The notes below the pieces were generated by a model. The model was not told the DNA's origin. It saw only the letters and a program-made list of their open reading frames with translations, and did no database searches. A stretch of DNA of 64,000 bases from DATJLY01 sp035518375 (GTDB taxonomy: Bacteria; Pseudomonadota; Alphaproteobacteria; ATCC43930; CGMCC-115725), in assembly GCA_035518375.1 (NCBI GenBank), contig DATIXQ010000052.1:14926-78925 (forward strand). The letters are read 5' to 3'. Positions 56,994 through 64,000 of this stretch are shown piece after piece (the stretch's first letter is position 1; every line of letters begins with the position of its first letter). The position numbers and the translations under genes were made by a program.

Positions 56994-58588
56994 GCCGCCA
57001 TCTCCTTATTGTCGGCCGTCATGGGTAGGCGGATCGTGACCTCGGTCCCGCGCCCGATCTCGGACGAGATGGCGACAACGCCGCCATGCTGCTCGACGAT
57101 CTGGCGCACGGTCGGCAGGCCGAGCCCGGTGCCGAAGCTCTTGGTGCTGAACAGCGGCTCGAAGACCTTGCCGAGGATGTCGGCCGCAATGCCGGGGCCG
57201 GTATCGGCAACCACGATCTCGAACGCGTCGGCACAAAGCCGCGTCGTGACGGCAATCGTGCGCTCGCGGCCTTCGAGATCGCCAATCGCCTGCGCCGCGT
57301 TCTCGACGAGATTCACGATGACGCGGCGCATGCGCTCGGAATCGAAATTGACGATGTGCCCGTGTGCGCCGAAGGCGCGCCGCAGGGTCATGCCGTCGGG
57401 CAGGCGCTGGTCGCTCAGCACCTCGTCGAGCCAGGTGTCGAAATCGGCAGGCGCGCAGTTCAACTCGCGCATGCGGGTGAAGTCGAGCAGATCGGAGATA
57501 ATGCGGTCGCAGCGCGTGACGTTGCGCTCGACGCGCGCGAGCGGGCGCTCGAGATTGACGCCGGCGCTCGCGACCGTTTCCTTGATGGCAAAGACCGTGT
57601 TGCGGATGGCGGAGAGCGGGTTACGCAGCTCGTGCGCGACCGTGGCCGTAAGCTGTCCGAGGGTCGAAAGCTTCTCGCGCCGCAAAAGCTCGCTCTGAGC
57701 CTTGCGCAATTCGGCGGTACGCTCCTCGACGCGCAAGCCCAGCTCGATCTCGGCCGCGACCTCGGACGTGACGTCGCGGCCGGTGCCGCGATAGCCGCGG
57801 AAGCGCCCTTCGGAATCGAACACCGGCCGGCCGCTCACGCTGACATAACGGATGCGGCCATTGTGGTCGATGCGCTGGAAGCGCAGATTCTGAAACGGCC
57901 GGCGCGCCTCGAGGTCGGCGTCGTGCGCATCGAGCTGCGCCGGGGTCAAGCCGAAATTGCCGCCGTTCGTGCCCCCATTTGAGAAGAGATCGCGACGGGT
58001 CTTGCCGCGGATGTCCTCTTCCCCGTTGGGGGCGCCCGTCGAGTTGAAGACGAAGCGCAAGTCCTCGTCCTGCTCCCAGAACCAGTCGGATGCGGTGGCG
58101 GCGAAATCCTTGAGCCGCGTCTCGCTGGTGCGCAGTGCCTCTTGCGCCGCTTCGCGCTCGCGCGCCTGGCGCTCATGGATGAGTGCGGCCGTCAGGCCCG
58201 CGCCGGCGAGAACGAGGAAGAGCGACACGCCGAGCGCCACGGTCTGCGCCACGATCTCATGCGTCGGGCCGGGCGCCGCGATCTGCGGCTCGGCACCGGG
58301 TCCGGCGCTCGCGTCAAGGCGTGCCATTGCTTGCGCTCGGAACGATTCGCCCGGCGCGGCCGTGGGGAGCTTGCCGGCGGTGTCGGAATATGCCGCGACG
58401 AACGCATCGGCGAGCCGCGCCTCGGCGGCGGCTTCGGCGCTTTGCTGCGTGGCGTAGCGCCCCATGCTCGCCGACAGGAAGCCCCACGCGACCGCGACGG
58501 AAACGACAAGCGAGAAGGCGAGAAACGCGAAAAGGCCCTGGCCCGACTTCGAGCCTAGGAAGCTGCGTTTGCGGGAGGGCGAGACCAT
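56990..58588 (-). CDS. Membrane PAS-sensor histidine kinase
   Basis: A 532-residue kinase. Transmembrane segments near residues 18-42 and 112-138 flank a small periplasmic loop. The PAS domain (about 155-285) begins FAATASDWFWEQDEDLRFVF and is followed by the PAC region GRIRYVSVSGRPVFDSEGRF. Then come a coiled coil, H box VAHELRNPLSAIRN, N box NLVENAAQAIG, G1 DTGPGI and GTGLGLPTVR. It is the first gene of the signalling operon and probably the signal input. Upstream is an AT-rich 99-bp gap with two CTTAAAG repeats. Confidence 0.92.
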   Translation of the reverse strand: MVSPSRKRSFLGSKSGQGLFAFLAFSLVVSVAVAWGFLSASMGRYATQQSAEAAAEARLADAFVAAYSDTAGKLPTAAPGESFRAQAMARLDASAGPGAEPQIAAPGPTHEIVAQTVALGVSLFLVLAGAGLTAALIHERQAREREAAQEALRTSETRLKDFAATASDWFWEQDEDLRFVFNSTGAPNGEEDIRGKTRRDLFSNGGTNGGNFGLTPAQLDAHDADLEARRPFQNLRFQRIDHNGRIRYVSVSGRPVFDSEGRFRGYRGTGRDVTSEVAAEIELGLRVEERTAELRKAQSELLRREKLSTLGQLTATVAHELRNPLSAIRNTVFAIKETVASAGVNLERPLARVERNVTRCDRIISDLLDFTRMRELNCAPADFDTWLDEVLSDQRLPDGMTLRRAFGAHGHIVNFDSERMRRVIVNLVENAAQAIGDLEGRERTIAVTTRLCADAFEIVVADTGPGIAADILGKVFEPLFSTKSFGTGLGLPTVRQIVEQHGGVVAISSEIGRGTEVTIRLPMTADNKEMAA

Positions 58589-58687
58589 TGAGCGCGCAAG
58601 GATTCCGGTGAAGACCGGTGATCCTCGGCCAAGAACATTAAGCGACGATGAAGGATTGAATTATCCTAAATGCGCTTAAAGTTTTCC

Positions 58688-59530
58688 TTAAAGCTTCTCC
58701 AAGAGGAACCGAAGAACTCGCGGCGCGAAGCGCCCGGAATAACTGTCGTGCTCGGCAATCGGATCGGACATCCAGAAATGTCCGGCGCCCGGGAACACGA
58801 CGCTCCTGGCGTAAAACCGGGCCTGCTTCAGCGCGAGCAGGAAGGGCTCGGACTGTTCCTTGGGATCGACGATGTCGTCGGCCGCGCCCCAGGCGAGCAG
58901 CACGGCGGTGGCGTTGGCCGCGGTCACCGCGTACGAGTGCGGCGAGGCCGCGAAGTAGCGATGGCGGTCGTCCATCGGCGCGACACCGAGGAACTTCTCG
59001 CAGATCGAATCACGAGGACGCGACGCGATGTCGTGATTCCACTGAAGCGCGAGATCGTAGACGCCATAGACGCCGATCAAGGCTTTGACGCTCGTCGCGA
59101 GCCCGGCGTGGGGATTGCCGCGAGGCCCTTGCGCGAATTCCGGCTGATCGCCCGCAAGCGCCACCAGCGCCGCGAGATGCGCGCCCGCGGAATCGCCCAT
59201 GAGGCCGACGCGAGCGGCATCGAGGCCGAGCGCGTCGGCGCGCCCCTTCACGAATTGCACCGCAGCGCGGATGTCGTGAACGGCCGCGGGATAAGTGGGC
59301 TCGCCCGGCTTCGCGAGGCGATAGCTCACGGCAAAGAGCGCGATCCCCTGCTCGGCGAGAACGGGGCCCCAATGGCGATAGCTGTCGCGCGCGCCCAGCT
59401 GCCAGCCGCCGCCATGGACGGCGACCATCACCGGATGCGGGCCCTTGCCCTTCGGCGCATAGAGATCGCCCTGCAACGCCACGCCGTCGTGCCGCGCATA
59501 TTCGATGCCGCGCTGGATTTCGCTGTCCAT
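58688..59530 (-). CDS. Alpha/beta hydrolase, hormone-sensitive-lipase (HGGG) type
   Basis: A 280-residue esterase-like enzyme. The oxyanion motif HGGGW, nucleophile elbow GDSAG, acid Asp in WGAADDIVD and catalytic His in GAGHFWM form a complete active site. The substrate is unknown; carboxyl-ester or arylformamide hydrolysis is typical of relatives. ATG 59530 has GGGAGG just upstream; a longer frame to 59605 is not conserved. It is divergent from the permease gene and lies beyond the signalling operon. Confidence 0.88.
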   Translation of the reverse strand: MDSEIQRGIEYARHDGVALQGDLYAPKGKGPHPVMVAVHGGGWQLGARDSYRHWGPVLAEQGIALFAVSYRLAKPGEPTYPAAVHDIRAAVQFVKGRADALGLDAARVGLMGDSAGAHLAALVALAGDQPEFAQGPRGNPHAGLATSVKALIGVYGVYDLALQWNHDIASRPRDSICEKFLGVAPMDDRHRYFAASPHSYAVTAANATAVLLAWGAADDIVDPKEQSEPFLLALKQARFYARSVVFPGAGHFWMSDPIAEHDSYSGRFAPRVLRFLLEKL

Positions 59531-59677
59531 GACGCCTCCCTCGGGGCGCCACTCTACCACGCGCGAACACTTCGTTGCAGGACCATGACAGCGTCCTTCT
59601 GCCAAGCCTTTTCCCGTCGCGCCGCACGGTGCCCTGCGCTAGAGAGCGCCATCGCACGAGGGATTGTGAATTCGCCC

Positions 59678-61417
59678 ATGCCGCAGCGATGGGGAGTACC
59701 GTTCATTGCCTGGCCCGAGCGCATGCGGCCAAGCGCATGGGACGGCGTCGCGCTGCCGCTCGTCATCGGCACGCTGCTGCTGATTGGGTGGGCAAGCCGG
59801 CAGATGAACGTGCCCTACCAGCCGGGCGAGGCGCTCCCCATATCGCTCGATCCGAGCAACCTGCCGGTCTATGGGCTCCGCACCGTCCTGCGTATGGTGC
59901 TGGCACTCATCGTCGCGCTCGTCTTCAGCCTCGCCTACGCCGCGGCCGCGGCGAAGAGCCAACGGCTCGAGAAGCTGCTCGTGCCAATTCTCGACGTGCT
60001 GCAGTCGGTGCCGATCCTGGGCTTCCTGTCGATCACGGTGACGGGGTTCGTGGCGCTCTTTCCCGGGAGCCTTCTCGGCTACGAGTGCGCGGCGATCTTC
60101 GCCATCTTCACCTCGCAAGCCTGGAACATGACGTTCAGCCTCTACCAGTCGTTCAGCGCAGTGCCGCACGATCTGCGCGAGGCTGCGCGCATGTATCACC
60201 TCTCGGCGTGGCAGAGCTTCTGGCAGCTCGAAGTGCCGTTCGCGATGCCGCAGCTCGTGTGGAACATGATGATGTCGGTATCGGGCGGCTGGTTCTTCGT
60301 GGTGGCAAGCGAGGCGATCAGCGTCTCCAACAATACCGTGCTGCTGCCCGGCATCGGCTCCTATATCTCGGTCGCGATCGACCAGCGCGATCTCTCGGCG
60401 GTGATCTACGCCATCCTCGCCATGCTCGTGCTGATCCTCGGCTACGACCAGCTTCTCTTCCGCCCGCTTCTCGCCTGGGCGCAGCGTTTCAAGATTGGCG
60501 AGATCAACGAGGAAGAGGTCGAGCCGCCGTGGTTCCTCGTGATGCTGCAGCGCGCGCGGATTTTCCGTCTCGTCTCCTTCGCCGCCGACACTATTGCCGC
60601 CGCGGTGAGCCGCCTGACGCACCGCGTCAGCGCCGGCCCGCGCATGTCGCGGCCGGCACCGCCCTGGCGCGGCGCCCTCATCGACCGCCTCTGGGTCGGG
60701 GCGCTCGGCGCCGTCGCGCTGCTCGCGCTCTACTACATCTATGATTTCGTACGCGTCGAAGTGGGCTGGAGCGAGGTCGGCTATGTGTTCTTCCTCGGCG
60801 CGCTCACCTTGACACGCGTCATCGTGCTGATCGCGCTCGCCGCGCTCATCTGGGTCCCGATCGGCGTATGGATCGGGCTCCGCCCCACGCTCGCGCACCG
60901 GGTCCAGCCATTCATTCAGTTCCTTGCCGCGTTCCCGGCCAATCTGTTCTTTCCCCTCGTCGTCTCGGCGATCGTGGCGCTGAAGCTCAACAGCGAGATC
61001 TGGCTGTCGCCGCTCATGATCCTCGGCACGCAGTGGTACATCCTCTTCAACGTCATCGCCGGCACGCTTGCGATGCCGAACGACTACCAGCTCGTCGCCG
61101 GCAACCTCGGCGTCTCCAGGTGGCTGTGGTGGCGACGGCTGGTGCTGCCGGCAATCTTCCCGGCTTTCGTCACCGGCGCCGTCACCGCCTCGGGCGGATC
61201 GTGGAACGCGAGCATCGTCTCCGAGATCGTCAAATGGGGCGACACCACGCTCAGCGCGCACGGCATCGGCGCCTATATCGCGATCGAGACCGCAAAGGGG
61301 GACTTCCCGCGGCTCGCGCTCGGAATTACGGTGCTGTGCCTATTCGTCCTCGCCTTCAACCGGCTCCTGTGGCGGCGGCTTTATAGCCTCGCCGAGGAGC
61401 GACTACGGCTCGACTGA
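59678..61417 (+). CDS. Two-domain ABC permease, NitT/TauT type
   Basis: A 579-residue inner-membrane protein holding two permease domains. The first EAA-like loop is PHDLREAARMYHLSAWQSFWQL; the second is NLGVSRWLWWRRLVLPAIFPA. This duplicated permease with a downstream AAA-associated ATPase is a recurring alphaproteobacterial/betaproteobacterial arrangement, presumably for an anion such as nitrate, sulfonate or bicarbonate. ATG 59678 (MPQRWGVPF) is chosen; an in-frame GTG at 59666 is an alternative. The stop overlaps the ATPase ATG (TGATG). No binding-protein gene is next to it. Confidence 0.85.
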   Translation: MPQRWGVPFIAWPERMRPSAWDGVALPLVIGTLLLIGWASRQMNVPYQPGEALPISLDPSNLPVYGLRTVLRMVLALIVALVFSLAYAAAAAKSQRLEKLLVPILDVLQSVPILGFLSITVTGFVALFPGSLLGYECAAIFAIFTSQAWNMTFSLYQSFSAVPHDLREAARMYHLSAWQSFWQLEVPFAMPQLVWNMMMSVSGGWFFVVASEAISVSNNTVLLPGIGSYISVAIDQRDLSAVIYAILAMLVLILGYDQLLFRPLLAWAQRFKIGEINEEEVEPPWFLVMLQRARIFRLVSFAADTIAAAVSRLTHRVSAGPRMSRPAPPWRGALIDRLWVGALGAVALLALYYIYDFVRVEVGWSEVGYVFFLGALTLTRVIVLIALAALIWVPIGVWIGLRPTLAHRVQPFIQFLAAFPANLFFPLVVSAIVALKLNSEIWLSPLMILGTQWYILFNVIAGTLAMPNDYQLVAGNLGVSRWLWWRRLVLPAIFPAFVTGAVTASGGSWNASIVSEIVKWGDTTLSAHGIGAYIAIETAKGDFPRLALGITVLCLFVLAFNRLLWRRLYSLAEERLRLD

Positions 61418-62739
61418 TGCGAAACCTCACCCACCCGCCCGCGCCGCCACCGCAGCTGCTCGCGGCAAGCGGCATCACCAAGACCTATCAGACGCCCGAC
61501 CACTCCGGCCGCCTCGTCATCGACAACATCGATTTCGCGCTCGCCGAGGGCGAGATCGTAGCGATCCTTGGCAAATCGGGCTCGGGCAAATCGACCTTCC
61601 TGCGCATCCTCGCCGGATTGACGTCGCCCTCCTCCGGCGTGGTCGAATATCGCGGCCAGACGGTCACGAGCCCGGCCGTGGGCATCGCCATGGTGTTCCA
61701 GACCTTCGCCCTCTTTCCCTGGCTCACCGTGCTCGGCAATGTCGAGCTGGGGCTCGAGGCACAGGGCGTGCCGCGCACCGAGCGGCGCCAGCGCGCCATC
61801 GCCGCGATCGACCTGATCGGCCTCGACGGCTTCGAATCGGCATACCCGAAGGAGCTGTCGGGCGGCATGCGCCAGCGCGTGGGCTTCGCGCGCGCGCTCG
61901 TCGTCAATCCGGACGTGCTGCTTCTCGACGAGCCGTTCTCGGCGCTCGATGTGCTGACGGCCGAGACGCTGCGCGGGGATATCAGCGACCTTTGGCTCGC
62001 GCGCCGTATCCCCACGAAGGGCATCATCGTCGTTTCGCACAACATCGAAGAAGCGGTCGAAATGGCGGACCGCATCATCATCTTCGGCAGCGATCCGGCG
62101 ACGATCCGCGCCGACATCCCGGTGCCGATGGCGCGGCCGCGCGACGTGAACAGCGCCGCGTTCCGGCGCCTCGTCGACGAGGTCTATACACTCCTCACGA
62201 CGGTGCCGGGGCGCGAGGGCGGCAAGCGCGGGCCCCGCGGCGAGACGATCGAGATCGGCTATCGCGTGCCCGACGTGTCGATCCAGCAGCTCGTGGGCCT
62301 CTTGGAGGCACTCGTGGCGCAGCCTTATGAAGGCCGCGCCGATCTGCCGAACCTTGCCGAGAGCGAGCATCTTACGACCGACGACCTCGTCGTGCTGGTG
62401 GAGAGCTTGCAGCTTCTGGGCTTCGGGCATGTCGCCGGCGGCGACATCGAGGTGACGCCGGCGGGCCGCATGTTCGCCGCGGCGGACCTTCAGCACCGCA
62501 AGCAAATCTTCGCCGAGCATATCCGCCGCTCGCTGCCGCTTGTCGCGCACATCCGCAAGGTGCTCGACGAGCGCCCGGGCCACGCCGCGCCCGAGGGCCG
62601 CTTCCTCGCCGAGCTCGAGGACCATCTCTCCGAGGAAGAGGCGCAGCGCGTGCTCGAGACGGTCATCAACTTTGGCCGCTATGCCGAGCTCTTCGCCTAC
62701 GATTATGACCGGGGCGTCTTGAGTCTCGAAAACCCGTGA
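61417..62739 (+). CDS. NitT/TauT-type ABC ATPase with C-terminal AAA-associated domain
   Basis: A 440-residue ATPase. The ABC domain (about 15-255) has Walker A GKSGSGKST, signature LSGGMRQR, Walker B VLLLDEPFSALD and switch His VSHNIEEA. The C-terminal 150 residues, after a Gly/Arg linker, form the AAA-associated helical domain (SIQQLVGLLEALVAQPYEGRA and onward). The extra domain is probably regulatory. ATG 61417 shares a base with the permease stop, and its own stop overlaps the GTG of the MFS gene, giving a three-gene operon. Confidence 0.9.
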   Translation: MRNLTHPPAPPPQLLAASGITKTYQTPDHSGRLVIDNIDFALAEGEIVAILGKSGSGKSTFLRILAGLTSPSSGVVEYRGQTVTSPAVGIAMVFQTFALFPWLTVLGNVELGLEAQGVPRTERRQRAIAAIDLIGLDGFESAYPKELSGGMRQRVGFARALVVNPDVLLLDEPFSALDVLTAETLRGDISDLWLARRIPTKGIIVVSHNIEEAVEMADRIIIFGSDPATIRADIPVPMARPRDVNSAAFRRLVDEVYTLLTTVPGREGGKRGPRGETIEIGYRVPDVSIQQLVGLLEALVAQPYEGRADLPNLAESEHLTTDDLVVLVESLQLLGFGHVAGGDIEVTPAGRMFAAADLQHRKQIFAEHIRRSLPLVAHIRKVLDERPGHAAPEGRFLAELEDHLSEEEAQRVLETVINFGRYAELFAYDYDRGVLSLENP

Positions 62740-63929
62740 TCGGGCCGGAGTCCCGGTTCTTCGTCGTACTCCTGGGCGCGCTCATGACGGTGAACGTGCT
62801 CTCGATCGACATGATGCTGCCCGCCTTGCCGCAGCTCGGCGAGAGCCTTTCCGCCTCACCCGAGCAAGTGCAGTGGACGCTCAGCATCTATCTCGTCGGC
62901 TATGCCGTGGGGCAGATCGGCTGCGGCCCGCTCGCCGACCGGTTCGGCCGGCGCCCAGCCCTTCTCGTCGGCCTCTCGATCTACACGCTCGCGAGCCTCG
63001 CCTGCGCGCTCTCGCGCCAGCTCGACCCGCTGGTGGCAGCGCGCTTCGTCCAAGGCATCGCCGGTTGCGGCGGGCCGGTGATCGTGCGCGCCATCGTGCG
63101 CGACCATTGGAGCGGCGCGCGCGCCTCGCACGTGCTGTCGCTGCTGACGACCGTGTTCGCGGCCGGCCCGCTCCTTGCGCCGATCGTCGGCGGGCTGATC
63201 CTCGTGCGGTTCGGCTGGCCCGCGATCTTCTTCGCAATCGCCGTCGTGGCCGCGGCGCTCGTCACGTCGGCGTGGCTGGCGCTCGCGGAATCGCTGCCCA
63301 TGCCCGACCGCGACGCGTTGAAGCCCGCGCGCATCGCCGCCAATTACGGCACCTTCTTCGCGACGCGGGCCGTGGGCTTTGCCTTCGTCAACGGCTTCTG
63401 CTGGGTCGGGATCTTCTCGTTCATCTCGTCCTCGCCGTTCATTCTGATTCGCTATTACGGCGTGGCGCCCGAGCATTACGGCTATTATTTCGGCCTCTCG
63501 GCGCTGACGCTTGTCCTCGGCGCGGCGACCAACCGCCGCCTCTTGCGCCATCTGCCGGGCGAGCGCGTGTTGCAGCTGGGGTTTGCGGTGCTGGCGCTCG
63601 GCGGGGCGGCGACGCTCGCCATTGCCTTCTTTCCCGCGGCTGGGCCGCTAGCGCTGATCGGCGGGGTGATGATTTATATGTTCGGGCAGACGCTCGTGCA
63701 GCCCAACGCGGTAGCAGCCGCGCTCGATCCGCTGCGCCACATGGCGGGGACGGGCTCGGCGCTGCTCGGCGTCATCCAGATGCTGTGCGGCGCGGTTGGC
63801 GGCTATGCCGTCAACGCGCTTTACGACGGAACGCCCCGGCCCATGGGTGCGATGATCCTGGCGGCGGCATTGCTTGCGAGCGGCATCTACGCCGTGATGG
63901 TACGCCGCTCTAGAGTGCGATCGGTTTAG
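62736..63929 (+). CDS. MFS drug-resistance transporter, Bcr/CflA type
   Basis: A 397-residue inner-membrane protein with about twelve helices, in the Bcr/CflA (DHA1) drug/H+ antiporter group. The N-terminal segment SIDMMLPALPQLGESL and the motif-A loop GPLADRFGRRPALLVG are diagnostic, and RFVQGIAGCGGPVIVRAIVRD is the helix-4 segment. The start is GTG 62736, overlapping the ATPase stop (GTGA). The TAG stop (63927-63929) lies inside the left arm of a large palindrome, so the last residues RSRVRSV are encoded by repeat sequence. The substrate is unknown. Confidence 0.88.
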   Translation: MIGPESRFFVVLLGALMTVNVLSIDMMLPALPQLGESLSASPEQVQWTLSIYLVGYAVGQIGCGPLADRFGRRPALLVGLSIYTLASLACALSRQLDPLVAARFVQGIAGCGGPVIVRAIVRDHWSGARASHVLSLLTTVFAAGPLLAPIVGGLILVRFGWPAIFFAIAVVAAALVTSAWLALAESLPMPDRDALKPARIAANYGTFFATRAVGFAFVNGFCWVGIFSFISSSPFILIRYYGVAPEHYGYYFGLSALTLVLGAATNRRLLRHLPGERVLQLGFAVLALGGAATLAIAFFPAAGPLALIGGVMIYMFGQTLVQPNAVAAALDPLRHMAGTGSALLGVIQMLCGAVGGYAVNALYDGTPRPMGAMILAAALLASGIYAVMVRRSRVRSV

Positions 63930-63971
63930 ATGGAAGCGGTCTCGCTTCCATCTAAACCGTGAATCGTACTC
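63913..63971. repeat. Large palindrome at the end of the MFS gene
   Basis: CGGTTTAGATGGAAGCG (63922-63938) pairs perfectly over 17 bp with 63943-63959 around a GTCT loop. The outer arms GAGTGCGAT (63913-63921) and ATCGTACTC (63963-63971) extend it with one mismatch and a 3-nt bulge. The MFS stop codon is inside it. It is followed by an AT-rich tail, then ATTAGTGTCG near 63983, close to the end motif of the 5.1-kb palindromes, at the window edge. It may act as a terminator as well as a repeat. Confidence 0.75.
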
Positions 63972-64000
63972 TTATCATTTGATTAGTGTCGTCGGTTCAC

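Noticed and set aside
1..64000. CRISPR arrays, tRNA or rRNA genes, prophage, toxin-antitoxin or defence islands
   Set aside because: I scanned for regular repeats, tRNA-like cloverleaf arms, integrases and nuclease/helicase clusters and saw none that could be supported.

Overview
The window is a GC-rich (visibly about two-thirds G+C) bacterial chromosome segment from an alphaproteobacterium. The evidence is gene content and order: a GcrA cell-cycle regulator, divergent lysC/ubiG, the run gshB-BON-yraN-rsmI-(LpoA-like), hemW-rdgB-rph|hrcA-grpE-dnaK-dnaJ, phoR-pstCAB-phoU-phoB, a phasin and palindromic intergenic elements of a type seen in Rhizobiales and Rhodospirillales. I cannot assign a genus. 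There is no rRNA, tRNA, CRISPR array, transposase or phage gene, and no gene-free stretch above 300 bp, so this is mostly core chromosome with transport and catabolic genes between conserved blocks.

1-2.6 kb: partial lysC, ubiG, a double cold-shock-domain protein and gcrA, which has three GANTC sites in its promoter. 2.6-15.4 kb: an accessory metabolic region with MmgE/PrpD, two ACMSD-type amidohydrolases, a complete branched-chain-type ABC importer (livK-H-M-G-F), an iron-type binding protein plus double permease lacking an ATPase, and a Rieske ring-hydroxylating oxygenase. It plausibly takes up and degrades (aromatic) carboxylates. 15.4-24 kb: housekeeping genes (glutathione, 16S rRNA methylation, envelope lipoproteins, heme chaperone, nucleotide clean-up, RNase PH). 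23-28 kb: the hrcA-grpE-dnaK-dnaJ heat-shock block.

28-40 kb: an orphan NMT1-type binding protein with an MFS exporter, a phasin, glnD, an outer-membrane barrel with N-terminal helical repeats paired with a FecR-domain protein, a second LivK-like protein, and mutS. 40-46.6 kb: the phosphate regulon behind a PHO-box, with no pstS in the window. 46.6-55 kb: a dehydrogenase, an M24-fold protein with an altered metal site, a two-domain kinase fusion with an SDR partner, an RpoD-like second sigma factor and a core-MetE-type methyltransferase. 55-58.6 kb: a three-gene phosphorelay (PAS kinase, tandem receiver, receiver-kinase). 58.7-63.9 kb: an alpha/beta hydrolase, a fused two-domain NitT/TauT-type permease with its ATPase, and a Bcr/CflA-type MFS protein.

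Many genes are translationally coupled by ATGA/GTGA/TGATG overlaps, and several use TTG or GTG starts chosen here by Shine-Dalgarno position. The most unusual non-coding signals are paired CTAGTGT...ACACTAG palindromes around the liv operon, palindromes that supply stop codons to livF and to the last MFS gene, a strong hairpin burying the MmgE ribosome-binding site, and the GANTC cluster at gcrA. No clearly new multi-gene defence or mobile system was found. The best novelty candidates are the barrel/FecR pair, the M24 variant, the extra sigma factor and the palindrome family.
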